A DNA stretch of 64,000 bases from Bradyrhizobium sp. SZCCT0153 (GTDB lineage Bacteria; Pseudomonadota; Alphaproteobacteria; Rhizobiales; Xanthobacteraceae), in NCBI RefSeq assembly GCF_018129995.1, contig NZ_JAFCKS010000013.1:41254-105253 (forward strand), read 5' to 3'. Positions 19,401 through 27,375 of the stretch are shown here, piece by piece. The position numbers were made by a program, and so were the translations under genes. The notes beneath the pieces are model-generated. The model worked only from the letters and a program-made list of their open reading frames with translations. It was not told the origin of the DNA and made no database searches. The number at the start of each line of letters is the position of its first letter. Position 1 is the stretch's first letter.

Positions 19401-19608
19401 TGGGATCGGCGACCTGCGCCTGCATTTCCTGCGCGGTCGCGCCCGGCCAGATCACGGAGACGTTGACCACTTTCACCGTGAAGAACGGATCCTCGGCTCG
19501 CCCGAGCTTCTGATAGGAGAAGAAGCCGGCGACGCCGAGCATGATCATGAGGAACAGGACCAGCGTCGGATGGCTGACGGCCCAGGCCGAAAGGTTGAAG
19601 CGCTTCAT
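16471..19608 (-). CDS. RND-family multidrug efflux permease (AcrB-like, HAE1)
   Basis: 1045-residue proton-driven inner-membrane pump. The N-terminal segment (HPTLVLFLMIMLGVAGFFSY) and 11 further hydrophobic stretches frame two large periplasmic loops, as in AcrB. The proton-relay pair is intact in GLLVDDAIIAVEMMVVKMEQG (broken here for readability as LLVDDAIIAVE), and NTVILVDQIE marks the second half. The ATG at 19608 has GGAGAG just upstream; a TTG twelve bases earlier is less likely. Adaptor gene upstream, TetR gene downstream. No outer-membrane TolC-like gene is in the operon, so that partner is encoded elsewhere. Substrate unknown. Confidence 0.92.
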   Translation of the reverse strand: MKRFNLSAWAVSHPTLVLFLMIMLGVAGFFSYQKLGRAEDPFFTVKVVNVSVIWPGATAQEMQAQVADPIEKKIQELPYFEKVQTYSKPGFTALQVTFRDSTPPKEVPYLFYLLRKKLVDVQGQLPSGILGPVVNDEFSDVDSILYMMTGDGADYAQLKKVSEGFRQRLLKVPGVTKVDVYGNQDERIFVEFSHAKLATLGITPQALFDSLAKQNNVTPAGTVETSSQRVPLRVTGALDGAKAVAETPVESNGRVFRLGDIATVTHGYVDPPSFVVRQEGKAAIGIGVVTAKGANILDLGKEVEKATAEFMKAVPQGIDVKLIADQPKVVEHAVGEFVHSFMEALVIVLFVSFLALGWRTGIVVALSVPLVLGIVFVVMNTMSLDLHRITLGALIIALGLLVDDAIIAVEMMVVKMEQGWDRMRAASFAWESTAFPMLTGTLVTAAGFLPIGFANSAVGEYAGSIFWIVAIALVASWFVAVIFTPYIGVMLLPNIKVHHNHDPHAVYETRMYRGLRAIVQWCVNHRITVVAATVGVFVASIVGFGHVQQQFFPLSERPELFLQLRLPEGTAFNVTEKAVKEAETLLKDDKDIETYTAYVGQGSPRFWLGLNPQLPNEAFAEIVIVAKGVEARERIKAKLEGAVADGALNEARVRVDRFNFGPPVGFPVQFRVIGPDANKVREIAYQVRDVMRQNKSVKDVQLDWNEQSPYLKLVVDQDRARAMGLTPQDVSQALSMLISGSQVTTVRDGIEKVGVVARAVPSERLDLGAVGDLTITSRGGVAVPLQQIAKIEYSHEEPIMWRRNRDMAITVRSDVVDGVQAPDVTGQIVPKLKAIQDHLEPAYRIEAGGAFEESAKGNASIFILFPLMVMVMLTLLMFQLQSFSRLILVFLTAPLGIVGASLGLNVANAPFGFVALLGLIALAGMIMRNTVILVDQIETDVSHGLTRREAIVEATVRRARPVVLTALAAILAMIPLSRSAFWGPMAITIMGGLFVATFLTLLYLPGLYALWFRKSLDEAGSAEPPAALQHGSDEHPAIPLAEAAE

Positions 19609-19675
19609 CGCACTCTCCAAGGATGATCCGGTTGCAAAAAAACGGCAGCCACTCTGTTCAACCCGTCATCGCGAG

Positions 19676-19724
19676 GCAGCGAAGCAATCCAGGGGGCTGG
19701 GCAGGTTCTGGATCGCTTCGCCGC
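19676..19724. repeat. Imperfect inverted repeat between efflux genes
   Basis: GCAGCGAAGCAATCCAG at 19676-19692 pairs with CTGGATCGCTTCGCCGC at 19708-19724 with a few mismatches. It lies in the 180-base gap between the adaptor and pump genes, where a hairpin could stabilise or attenuate the operon mRNA. It belongs to a different core sequence from the CGTCATTCCGGGG family. Confidence 0.55.
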
Positions 19725-19788
19725 TTCAGCCCCAGCATTTGCGCTTGGGCCGAAACTCACCTCACACGACGTAACTCGTAAACGAGAC

Positions 19789-20895
19789 TTAAAAGGACAG
19801 TGACGACACGATCCGCACCTTCTGGCTCGGATCGAGCTTCTGCACGCCGAGGGCGACGATCCTGGCGCCCTCTTCGACACCGCCGGTGATGACGACGTCG
19901 TTGCTCTCGTAGGACTTCACCACGACCGGCTGCAACGTGACCGCGCCGTTGTCGTCGACGACGTAGAAGGACGGCTTGCCGCCTTCGTTGAACAGCGCCG
20001 ACAGCGGCAGCCGCGCGACGCGCTCGGTGGCGGCATCCGTCAGCGTCAGCGTCGCGGTCATGCCGAGCGACACCTTGTCGTCGGCCTCGGGCAGCGAGAA
20101 TTTCGCGAGATAGGTGCGCGTGGCGGAATCCGCGGTGGGCGCGATCTCGCGCAGCTTGGCGGTATATTTCTTGCCCGGCTCCGACCAAAGAGTGACGCTG
20201 GCGGCGCCCGACTTGGCACGTCCGACCAGCGTCTCAGGGATCGCGACGACCGCTTCCTTCTCGGCAAAGCGGGCGACACGGATCGAGGTCTGGCCTGCGG
20301 CAACCACCTGGCCGGGCTCGATCAGCGTTGCGGTGACGACGCCACGGGCGTCGGCGTTGAGCGTCGCGTAGGAAAGGGAATTCTTGGTCAACTCGACCGA
20401 GCGCTCGGCCCGGTTCAGGCGCGCACGGGCCTCGTCGGCGGCGGCGCGGCTCGTATCCAGCTGTGCGTCGGTGGTCCAGCCCTTGGCCTTCAGGTCTTTG
20501 GCGCGCTGCTCGGCGGCGGCGGCCTGAGCCAGCACGCCGGTCGCGGCGGTCTGCTCGGCGACGGCCTGTTCGGCCTGGAGCTTCAGGTCGACCTCGTCGA
20601 GGGTGGCGAGCGGCTGGCCGATCTCGACGGTCTGGCCGACCTCGACCAGACGTTTTGCGACCTTGCCGGCGACCCGGAAGCCGAGATCGCTCTCGATCCG
20701 CGGCCTGATGGTGCCGACGAAGCTCCGCTCCGGCGTTTCGGCATCGTAATGGGCGGTTGCGACGAGAACCGGCCGCGGAGGCTCGGCCTTCTCAGCGACG
20801 GTGTCATTGCACCCGGTGAGGGCGGCAGCCATCAGCGCCAGCGACACACCGGCCAAGAGTTTGGAATAGCTGGACAAAACTGACCGAACGAACAT
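19789..20895 (-). CDS. RND efflux periplasmic adaptor (membrane fusion lipoprotein)
   Basis: 368 residues. The signal peptide ends in a lipobox (ALMAAALTGC), so the mature protein is anchored by lipid at Cys about 29. The adaptor layout follows: first barrel-sandwich strand (RPRIESDLGFRVAGKVAKRL), alpha-helical hairpin, second strand half (YATLNADARGVVTATLIEPG) and beta-barrel. It links the pump to an outer-membrane channel. ATG 20895 was chosen because it is followed directly by the signal peptide and preceded by GGAG. First gene of the adaptor-pump-tetR operon. Confidence 0.9.
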   Translation of the reverse strand: MFVRSVLSSYSKLLAGVSLALMAAALTGCNDTVAEKAEPPRPVLVATAHYDAETPERSFVGTIRPRIESDLGFRVAGKVAKRLVEVGQTVEIGQPLATLDEVDLKLQAEQAVAEQTAATGVLAQAAAAEQRAKDLKAKGWTTDAQLDTSRAAADEARARLNRAERSVELTKNSLSYATLNADARGVVTATLIEPGQVVAAGQTSIRVARFAEKEAVVAIPETLVGRAKSGAASVTLWSEPGKKYTAKLREIAPTADSATRTYLAKFSLPEADDKVSLGMTATLTLTDAATERVARLPLSALFNEGGKPSFYVVDDNGAVTLQPVVVKSYESNDVVITGGVEEGARIVALGVQKLDPSQKVRIVSSLSF

Positions 20896-20941
20896 CGGAG
20901 GACACTCCTGCGGCTGCAATGAGAGGAATGTCGACTAATCA

Positions 20942-20972
20942 CTGATGAAAGTCAATAATCGTCAGTCATCAG
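20942..20972. promoter_or_regulatory. Candidate operator of the efflux operon
   Basis: Inverted repeat CTGATGA (20942-20948) and TCATCAG (20966-20972) with 17 bases between, 46 bases upstream of the adaptor ATG. Short repeats of GTCA within the spacer add to the symmetry. Binding by the operon's TetR protein is inferred from position only. Confidence 0.42.
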
Positions 20973-21083
20973 GAATCTGTGATCGTTAAGGGGTGGTAAG
21001 GATTGGGGAGCCTTGTGCTGCTGCTGAAGCTCGAGGGATGCCGGATTTCGCTTCGCTCCATCCGTGCTACGCAGGCGAAATGG

Positions 21084-22415
21084 TTACCGCCCCTGTCCGG
21101 CGAACTCGTGCTTGCTGTCGTGGCCGCCGATGAAGACCAGGATGCCGGCGATCAGGGGCAGCACCGCAAGCACCAAGAGTCCGGTCGAGGTCTGGCCGGT
21201 GGCTTCCTTGACCCAGCCGATCAGATAGGGCCCACCGAAGCCGGCGAGGTTGCCGATCGAGTTGATCAGGGCGATGGCGCCGGCGGCGGCCGTCCCGGAG
21301 AGCCACGCGGTCGGCAGGGTCCAGAACACACCGAAGCAGCAGAACACGCCGATCGCGGCGACCGTGAGCACGATCATCGTCATGGTGGGATCGGTGAGGT
21401 AGCTGGAGACGCCGAGCGCGACGGCGGTGAGCAGCAGCGGCGCACCGACATGCATCACGCGCTCGCGCGTGGCATCGGAATGCCGCGCCCACAGGATCAT
21501 CGCAATGGTGCCGAACAGATACGGGATCGCGGTGACGAACCCGGTCTGGGCGTTGGTGAGGCCGAACGCCTTGACGATCTGCGGCAGCCAGAACTGCATG
21601 CCGTAGAGCGCGCCGACGAAGCCGAAATAGACCAGGCTCAACATGATCACCTTCGGTGAGGAGAGTGCCTCGCCGAGCGACAAATGCTTCACCGCCTGCT
21701 TGGCCGCGATCTCGGAATCGAGCTTCGTCTTGAGCCACCCCTTCTGCTCGGCCGAGAGCCAGTCCGCCTTCTCCGGCCTGTCGGTGAGATAGAACCAGGT
21801 GACGATGCCGAGCAGCAACGAGGGAATGCCCTCGATGATGAAGAGCCACTGCCAGCCCTTCAGGCCCATCGCGCCGTCGAGCCCGAGCAGCAGGCCCGAG
21901 ACCGGCGCGCCGATCACGGTGGAGACCGGTACGGCGATGGCGAAGGCCGCAAGGAAGCGGGCGCGATATTCGGCCGGATACCAATAGGTCAGATAGAGGA
22001 TGATGCCGGGGAAAAAGCCGGCTTCGGCGACGCCGAGCAGGAAGCGCAGGACGTAGAAGCTCGTGACGCCGCTCACCATCGCCATCAGCGCCGAGATGAT
22101 GCCCCAGGTCACCATGATGCGGGCGATCCAGCGGCTGGCGCCGAACTTCTCCAGCGCCAGATTGCTCGGCACCTCGAAGATGAAATAGCCGATGAAGAAG
22201 ATGCCGGCGCCCCAGGAGAAGATCAGCGGCGTGAACTTCAGCTCGGCATTCATGGTCAGCGCGGCGAAGCCGAGATTGACGCGGTCGAGATAGGAGAAGA
22301 AGTAGGCCAGCACCAGAAACGGAATCAGGCGCCAGGAGATGGCGCGAATGGTCGAGGTCTCGACTTCCGACTTGGCTGCGCCGGCGGAACCGGCATAGGT
22401 CGTGGTCTGGCTCAT
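21084..22415 (-). CDS. MFS transporter, anion:cation symporter (ACS) type
   Basis: 443-residue inner-membrane protein with about twelve hydrophobic segments. The first segment holds the ACS/phthalate-permease signature (FLVLAYFFSYLDRVNLGFAA) and the cytoplasmic loop between segments 2 and 3 is followed by FEVPSNLALEKFGASRWIAR, both typical of transporters for organic acids such as tartrate, glucarate or phthalate. The ATG at 22415 gives the normal family length; upstream in-frame codons cover DNA shared with a decayed gene on the other strand. It is monocistronic and no catabolic gene lies next to it, so the substrate is open. Confidence 0.87.
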   Translation of the reverse strand: MSQTTTYAGSAGAAKSEVETSTIRAISWRLIPFLVLAYFFSYLDRVNLGFAALTMNAELKFTPLIFSWGAGIFFIGYFIFEVPSNLALEKFGASRWIARIMVTWGIISALMAMVSGVTSFYVLRFLLGVAEAGFFPGIILYLTYWYPAEYRARFLAAFAIAVPVSTVIGAPVSGLLLGLDGAMGLKGWQWLFIIEGIPSLLLGIVTWFYLTDRPEKADWLSAEQKGWLKTKLDSEIAAKQAVKHLSLGEALSSPKVIMLSLVYFGFVGALYGMQFWLPQIVKAFGLTNAQTGFVTAIPYLFGTIAMILWARHSDATRERVMHVGAPLLLTAVALGVSSYLTDPTMTMIVLTVAAIGVFCCFGVFWTLPTAWLSGTAAAGAIALINSIGNLAGFGGPYLIGWVKEATGQTSTGLLVLAVLPLIAGILVFIGGHDSKHEFAGQGR

Positions 22416-22494
22416 GGCTTCCCCCAGGGTTGTTGCTTTTATGGGCTGATCCGGGGTTTTGAGCATCACCGCGAAAGAGTCAATGGAGCAAGCA

Positions 22495-22750
22495 ATGCAC
22501 GAGGCGCAACCGGTCAAAGCGATTGCGCCTCTTCGGACATCGCTCATCCGCGCCACTCTGGCGCTGGTCGTGATCGCCCGCGGATTGTCGTTGCGCTGGT
22601 GCTTTCCGCTCGGCCTTTCGTGGTGAAGTACGGCGGCTCGCTGCTGTGGGCGACCATGATGTTTCTGCTGGTCGTGGTTTTACTGCCGCGGATGTCACGG
22701 GCGCAGGTCGCAGCCATCGCCGCAACGATCGCGGTCGTGGTCGAATTTCC
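22495..22750 (+). pseudogene. Decayed DUF2809-family membrane protein gene
   Basis: Two frames together match a DUF2809 protein. ATG at 22495 opens a 43-residue frame (SLIRATLALVVIARGLSLR, FPLGLSW) that stops at 22624-22626. From 22614 the next frame continues the family pattern (PFVVKYGGSLLWATMMFLLV, then LLPRMSRAQVAAIAATIAVV and VEF). The shift around GGCCTTTCG equals loss of one or four bases. After VEF the similarity ends, because the convergent YcaQ-like gene's 3' end begins at 22765, so the last 40 or so residues of a normal DUF2809 protein are missing. Both a frameshift and a 3' deletion point to a dead gene. Family recognition is from memory. Confidence 0.68.
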
Positions 22751-22764
22751 TTGGCGGCCCGCCT

Positions 22765-23928
22765 TCACTCCCCCAGCTGAAACCGTTCGAAGCGGTCGAG
22801 CTCTTCCTCGATCCCGCGCTTGAGCTCCTTGCGCCCCGCGGTCTTCTTGCCCTGCCCGACCCAGGTCCATTTCTGCATCAACAGCTTTTTCGCCTGCCGG
22901 TCGGTCTTGAGGTCCAGCGCGGCGACGATCTCGTCGCCGACCAGCACGGGGAGCGCGAAATAGCCGAGCTTGCGCTTGGCTTTCGGCACATAGGCCTCGA
23001 ACAAATGATTGTAGCCGAAAATGAGGTTGGTGCGCTTGCGCTGGATGATCAGCGGATCGAACGGCGACAGGATGTGGACGAGATCGGGCGACGCGCGCTC
23101 GCCCGGCTCCAGCGCGGCCGGCTGTGCCCAATGCTCCTGCTTGCCGGCGCCGTCGATGGCGGCAGGCACGAGCTCGCCGCGGCGGACGCGCGCGGCGATC
23201 AGGCCGGCCACCGCCTTCTTGCGCGGCGCGTCGAGATGGCAGACCGAATCGAGGCTCACCACGCCCTGCGAACGCAGCGCGCGGTCGAGCAGATAGGCCG
23301 TAATGTCCCTGGTCGAGGCCGGCTTCGGCAGCTCGTCCCAGCCGAAATGTCGCGTCATCAGCTCATAGGTCTTGAGCATGCCCTGGCGCTCGCTGATGGT
23401 CACGGCACCGGTGTAGAAGGCGAGCTGCAATGCGCGCTTCGAGGGCTTTCGGCTCTGCCAGAGATGCTCCTTCTCGGTGAGCACGTCGTCCTCGATGTCG
23501 CGGATCGTCAGCGGGCCGGCGCGCACCAGCCGCATCACCTTGCGCATGTCGGCCGGCTTCACCGAGGCGAACCATTTGTGCCCTTCGCGGCGGTGCTCGC
23601 GCATCGCCGGCAGGAAGAAGCGGAAATCGCCGGCCGGCACGTAGGACAGCGCATGGGTCCAATATTCAAAGACGCTTCTGTCGACGCTCTGGGCGTGGCG
23701 CAAATCGGCACGGCGGTAGGACGGGATGCGGCTGAACAGGATGTGGTGGTGGCTGCGCTCGATGACATTGATGGTGTCGATCTGCACATAGCCGAGATGG
23801 GCGACCGCATCCGCGACCGCGCGCGCCCCTTCGCCGAACGGCGCGCGCTCATCCAGCCGCTGGGCGTGCAGCCAGATCTGCCGGGCCTGTGTCGTGGTGA
23901 GCGGGAGCGGTTTGGGCGCGCGTGACAT
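22765..23928 (-). CDS. Winged-helix DNA glycosylase, YcaQ/AlkX type
   Basis: 387 residues of the HTH_42 family, DNA glycosylases that remove alkylated bases and unhook interstrand crosslinks. The N-terminal region holds the key motif GYVQIDTINVIERSHHHILF; the Q-I-D form (QxD) matches YcaQ/AlkX rather than the QxQ of AlkZ. Three winged-helix units and a C-terminal beta region (LSPFDPLIIQRKR, NHLFEAYVPKAKRKLGYF) complete the fold. The ATG at 23928 is used; no good ribosome site is visible and a TTG lies 12 bases upstream. It is transcribed alone. Confidence 0.87.
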   Translation of the reverse strand: MSRAPKPLPLTTTQARQIWLHAQRLDERAPFGEGARAVADAVAHLGYVQIDTINVIERSHHHILFSRIPSYRRADLRHAQSVDRSVFEYWTHALSYVPAGDFRFFLPAMREHRREGHKWFASVKPADMRKVMRLVRAGPLTIRDIEDDVLTEKEHLWQSRKPSKRALQLAFYTGAVTISERQGMLKTYELMTRHFGWDELPKPASTRDITAYLLDRALRSQGVVSLDSVCHLDAPRKKAVAGLIAARVRRGELVPAAIDGAGKQEHWAQPAALEPGERASPDLVHILSPFDPLIIQRKRTNLIFGYNHLFEAYVPKAKRKLGYFALPVLVGDEIVAALDLKTDRQAKKLLMQKWTWVGQGKKTAGRKELKRGIEEELDRFERFQLGE

Positions 23929-24045
23929 TGCAAGGAGCAATGTAGCGGGATTCGCGCCCGGGAAAAGCAGACGCCGCAGCGGCGCCCCAGGAAAAACCGC
24001 GCTGCCGTCTGCTGACAGCGCGGCCGGATGGTGCGCGCTTCGCGC

Positions 24046-24300
24046 CTACTTCATCATCATCGCCTTCTGCGACTTCATGTAGTGCATGCAGGCGCCCTTC
24101 ATCTTGCCATTGCTCATGTCCATGTTGGCCATGGCCATTTCCTTGTTCGCCGCCATCTTGGCCGGCGTGTCGGGGGTGCCACCCATCATGGCGGCGGACT
24201 TCATCATGTTGTCCTTGGTGCACGCCATCATCGCGGCGGATGCGGGGGACAGTGAAAGGGTGAACGCGACAAAGGCTGCGGCCGTGAGCAAGATCTTCAT
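24046..24300 (-). CDS. Methionine-rich exported small protein
   Basis: 84 residues. A clear Sec signal peptide (KILLTAAAFVAFTLSLSPAS followed by AA) leaves a mature chain of about 62 residues with some 17 methionines, many paired (MM, AMM, MMM), plus two cysteines and one histidine. Met-rich periplasmic peptides in other bacteria bind Cu(I) or Ag(I), or act as sinks for oxidants; either is possible here. The GGAGGAG ribosome site lies 10 bases before the ATG. Single gene, neighbours unrelated. No named family recognised. Confidence 0.75.
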   Translation of the reverse strand: MKILLTAAAFVAFTLSLSPASAAMMACTKDNMMKSAAMMGGTPDTPAKMAANKEMAMANMDMSNGKMKGACMHYMKSQKAMMMK

Positions 24301-24420
24301 GGAAAAGTCTCCTCCGTAAGACGAAACCGGCGTCATGCCGGCCTCGCAATTACGTATTCCCCGGCGGAGACGTTTCGTGGAGAAGATGATTTTCTTGCTG
24401 CGGTGCGAAGGCGGAGGATG

Positions 24421-24667
24421 TCAGCGACCATCCTTCGGCGCCTGGGACCGGTCGCCGACGCTGCCTGTCGCGACGTCCGGTTCGCACGAGGCCCTGCCCC
24501 GCCCCTCCGCCTGGCAGCGAAAGACGTTGCCGGTCAGGCGGTCGACCAGCCACATGTTCTCCTCGGTCGGCCCTTCAAGGCCGACATAGCGGGGAGGTCA
24601 ACCCCGTGATCAGGGTCGACAGCAGGATCGCCACCGCGATCATGGCAGCGCCGATATAGATGGGCAT
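24421..24667 (-). pseudogene. Frameshifted 81-codon membrane-anchored small protein gene
   Basis: ATG at 24667 begins PIYIGAAMIAVAILLSTLIT, a membrane anchor, then the frame runs into a stop. One base out of phase, from the C4 run at about 24593-24596, the frame continues as RYVGLEGPTEENMWLVDRLT, GNVFRCQAEGRGRASCEPDV, ATGSVGDRSQ to a TGA at 24421-24423. The total of 247 bases is one more than 82 codons, so removing one C restores a single 81-residue protein (one transmembrane helix and a soluble domain with WLVDRLTGNV). Either a real one-base insertion in a homopolymer or a sequencing error. Confidence 0.68.
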
Positions 24668-25192
24668 TGAGCTCAGGAACAATGTCCGATCCGGCGGGCC
24701 GCTGCGGTAGAACTGGTAATCACCTGGCCTCGGCACTGGATGGAACTCGGCTCCCCTCATTTGCGCTTGTCCGATACAGCGACCTGCTAGGCGTGCATCT
24801 GGCCGAAAAATTGTCCGCAGACAGGCCATGACGCGACGGCTTTGCGACGATCGGTGAGCACGGGTTTCCGCATGTGAACCGGGCTTGGCAGTCCGGGCGG
24901 CACCACGCGCTGCGATCCTCAGTGATCTCGATCACGCCAGCCCTGAAGCGGCTCGAACCCGCGCCGGCATGGATACGACGAACTTCTCCTGGCGCGATTC
25001 CCGGCGCGATCGCGCTCACCCTTGCGGTGCCCCGCAGAATGGCCCGTCATGAACCCGAAACCCACCAAATGCACCAGGATGGCCCCGGACGCCTTCGTTT
25101 TCCACCGTGACAAGGATCACACCAGGCCATTTGAACCTGCCCTATGCTCGCAGCATCAAATCGACATCAGGCGTAACAGCGAGGATACGACA
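24668..25192. other. Gap without a recognisable gene (about 525 bases)
   Basis: No open frame here has a ribosome site or protein-like composition on either strand. It separates the frameshifted small gene from the OmpA-type gene and should hold the promoter of the latter. No strong hairpin or operator-like repeat was found. Confidence 0.5.
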
Positions 25193-25834
25193 ATGACCCG
25201 TTTTATTGAGTTTTTTGGACTGAAGGCGACTACCCTCTCGGCAGTGCTGTCGATGACGGCGGGCCTGGCCCTGGCCGGCGACAACAACGTCTCCACGAAC
25301 CAGATCCTGGATGCGCTGAAGCCGAAACCGGCGACCCGCGGCCTGTCCGCCGGTCCGCAGGCCGATCCGGCGGTGCAGGCAAAGGAATCGACGTTTCTGA
25401 ACACCGTGCGCAACCGCTCGACCCGGTCGCTCTCGATGGGCGAGCGCGAGCAGATCGCCGAGCTTGCGGCGACCAAGCCGAAGATCGATCTGGAAATCCA
25501 GTTCGACTACAACTCGGCTGACATCGCCAAGACCTCGGTTTCGTCGGTGCAGGCGCTCGGAAAGGCGCTGTCCGACCCGTCGCTCAAGGGCTCGACCTTC
25601 GTGGTCGCCGGCCACACCGATGCAGTCGGCACCGAAGAGTATAATCAGGGCCTCTCGGAACGTCGCGCCGACACCATCAAGAAGTACCTGGTCCAGAACT
25701 ACGGCCTCACCGGCACCGATCTCGTCACCGTCGGCTACGGCAAGACCAAGCTGAAGGACACCGCGAACGGCGCCGATCCGATCAATCGCCGCGTCCAGGT
25801 CGTGAACATGGACACCAAGACCGCGTCGAAGTGA
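25193..25834 (+). CDS. OmpA-family outer-membrane/peptidoglycan-binding protein
   Basis: 213 residues. The N-terminal signal (TTLSAVLSMTAGLALAGD) is followed by a linker rich in Lys/Pro and a C-terminal OmpA domain (residues about 100-210). The family's peptidoglycan-contact pattern is present: IQFDYNSADI, then VAGHTDAVGTEEYNQGLSER and RRADTIKKYL, ending in NRRVQVV. It tethers the outer membrane to the cell wall. There is no N-terminal beta-barrel, so it is a soluble or peripheral OmpA-like protein. I start at the ATG at 25193, immediately before the signal peptide. Confidence 0.87.
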   Translation: MTRFIEFFGLKATTLSAVLSMTAGLALAGDNNVSTNQILDALKPKPATRGLSAGPQADPAVQAKESTFLNTVRNRSTRSLSMGEREQIAELAATKPKIDLEIQFDYNSADIAKTSVSSVQALGKALSDPSLKGSTFVVAGHTDAVGTEEYNQGLSERRADTIKKYLVQNYGLTGTDLVTVGYGKTKLKDTANGADPINRRVQVVNMDTKTASK

Positions 25835-25860
25835 TCCACGAGCGATCGGCCCACGAAACA

Positions 25861-25890
25861 CGCCGCCTGCCATGACCGTGGCAGGCGGCG
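25861..25890. terminator. Bidirectional stem-loop between convergent genes
   Basis: A perfect 12-base stem (CGCCGCCTGCCA at 25861-25872, complement at 25879-25890) with a six-base loop lies between the OmpA-type gene and the convergent glycosyltransferase gene. No T-run follows on either side, so termination would be of the atypical or Rho-assisted kind. Confidence 0.6.
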
Positions 25891-25893
25891 AAC

Positions 25894-27261
25894 TCATATC
25901 CAGCTCTGGAACAGCATCAGCCGATTGAACATCTGCATCGACGTGCCGATAAAGGCCGCCGAGATCGGCAGCATGACCGCAAAGCCGATCGCGGCGATGC
26001 CGACGTAGACCCACAGCAGCCAGCGCGGCAGACCGTCTCTTCGCAGCACGTAGACGAGCGCGAGCGACGCCAGTGTCGCAGCGGGCAGATAGTAGTAGAT
26101 GAAGCTGAGCGCGCGCGGCAGCAACGCCCAGGCGAGCCAGGAACCGAAATAGAACGCCGCGATCAGGAACGCGTCCCAGCGGCGGGTCACGACGAAATCG
26201 CGCAGCACGAGAACGAGCGCGGGTAGCGCCGCCCACAGTACCAGGGGATTGCCGAGCAAGACGATCGCCGAGACATTGTCCTCCGCAATCTTGTCGAACA
26301 GGAACCACACCGGGCGCGCGAGCAACGGCCAGGATGGCCACGCGCTCATATAGGTGTGGCCGGCGATCGCGGTGGTGGTGTTGTCGGCGAAGATGCGTCG
26401 CTGCGCCTCGATCAGGTCCGGCAGCGACACGCCGTAGAGCGGCACGAAGGCGGCAAGATATGTCATCGCCGGCAGGACGGCGAAGCAGAGCACGACATGG
26501 GGCGCCCGAAAATCGGGCCAGAGATCCGGCCGATACCAATCGCCCGGCCTCGCATCCGCAAACGACGTGCGCCAGCCCTGCAACAGGCGGATCGCCGCGA
26601 CGATGACGATGCAGATTCCAAGCGGAAACAAGCCGCTCCATTTGCAGGCCGCGGCACAGCCGAACAGGCTGCCCGCCAGCGCGAATAACGCATGCGGGCG
26701 GTGCTTGCGAAAACCGTGCATGAAGGCGGCAATCGCAAGCAGGCCGAGGCCCAGCGCAAAAATGTCGAGCATCGCGATGCGTGCCTGCACGTAGAGCATC
26801 TGGTCGACCGCCGCGATCAGTGCGGCGGCGATCGCGGGCCCTTGCGCGGAGAACAACGCAAGGCCGCACAGATAAATCGCGACGATGGCGAGCGCGCCGA
26901 ACAATGTCGCCGGATAGCGCCAGCCGAACGCGTTATCGCCAAAGGCCGCGATCGATACCGCGATCAATTCCTTGGCGAGCGGCGGATGCATCGGATTGAG
27001 CATCGGTTGCGACATCGCCGGCGCCAGCATCTGCCGCGCGGCGGGCACGTAATGCACCTCGTCGAAGACGAACTTCTCGGGCGTCGCGAGACCGATCAGC
27101 AGCGCAAGATGCGCAACCAGGAAAATCACGACAGCGATCACTGCGCTCCGCGACACTTTCGGAACCGCAGGCAATTCAAGCGGCAGCTGTAGGGACGTTT
27201 TGCGTGGCAAATCTGCTTCACCGCGGAGAAAAACAAGTCTGGCTCTTTTCATTGAACGCAT
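25894..27261 (-). CDS. PMT-type (protein mannosyltransferase-like) membrane glycosyltransferase
   Basis: 455-residue polytopic membrane protein of the GT-C fold. The first periplasmic loop carries the catalytic acidic pair and PMT pattern KFVFDEVHYVPAARQML followed by NPMHPPLAKELIA. This is closest to dolichyl-phosphate-mannose protein mannosyltransferases (PF02366); such enzymes move a sugar from a lipid carrier onto Ser/Thr of exported proteins, or onto lipid A in the ArnT branch. About ten hydrophobic segments follow. Start is either the ATG at 27261, behind GCGGCGGA, or that at 27252. It is divergent from the FecR/beta-barrel genes, whose product has a Pro/Ser/Thr linker. Confidence 0.82.
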   Translation of the reverse strand: MRSMKRARLVFLRGEADLPRKTSLQLPLELPAVPKVSRSAVIAVVIFLVAHLALLIGLATPEKFVFDEVHYVPAARQMLAPAMSQPMLNPMHPPLAKELIAVSIAAFGDNAFGWRYPATLFGALAIVAIYLCGLALFSAQGPAIAAALIAAVDQMLYVQARIAMLDIFALGLGLLAIAAFMHGFRKHRPHALFALAGSLFGCAAACKWSGLFPLGICIVIVAAIRLLQGWRTSFADARPGDWYRPDLWPDFRAPHVVLCFAVLPAMTYLAAFVPLYGVSLPDLIEAQRRIFADNTTTAIAGHTYMSAWPSWPLLARPVWFLFDKIAEDNVSAIVLLGNPLVLWAALPALVLVLRDFVVTRRWDAFLIAAFYFGSWLAWALLPRALSFIYYYLPAATLASLALVYVLRRDGLPRWLLWVYVGIAAIGFAVMLPISAAFIGTSMQMFNRLMLFQSWI

Positions 27262-27375
27262 TCCGCCGCAACTGTCACTAAGCATAACGCACGTCTCGCG
27301 CCGCTTGTGATAATTTCGCCACATCAGAAGCGCGCGCGATCCGGTACGATCAGGGACACATCGATCGGTTGCGAG

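Noticed and set aside
21684..22823. A 379-codon open frame on the plus strand
   Set aside because: Its first two thirds are antisense to the MFS gene and have Asp/Arg/His-rich composition typical of shadow frames; only the last part is kept, as the DUF2809 remnant.
24940..24975. Stretch resembling a tRNA T-loop (GCTCGAACCCG)
   Set aside because: No cloverleaf can be built around it; no anticodon or acceptor stem.
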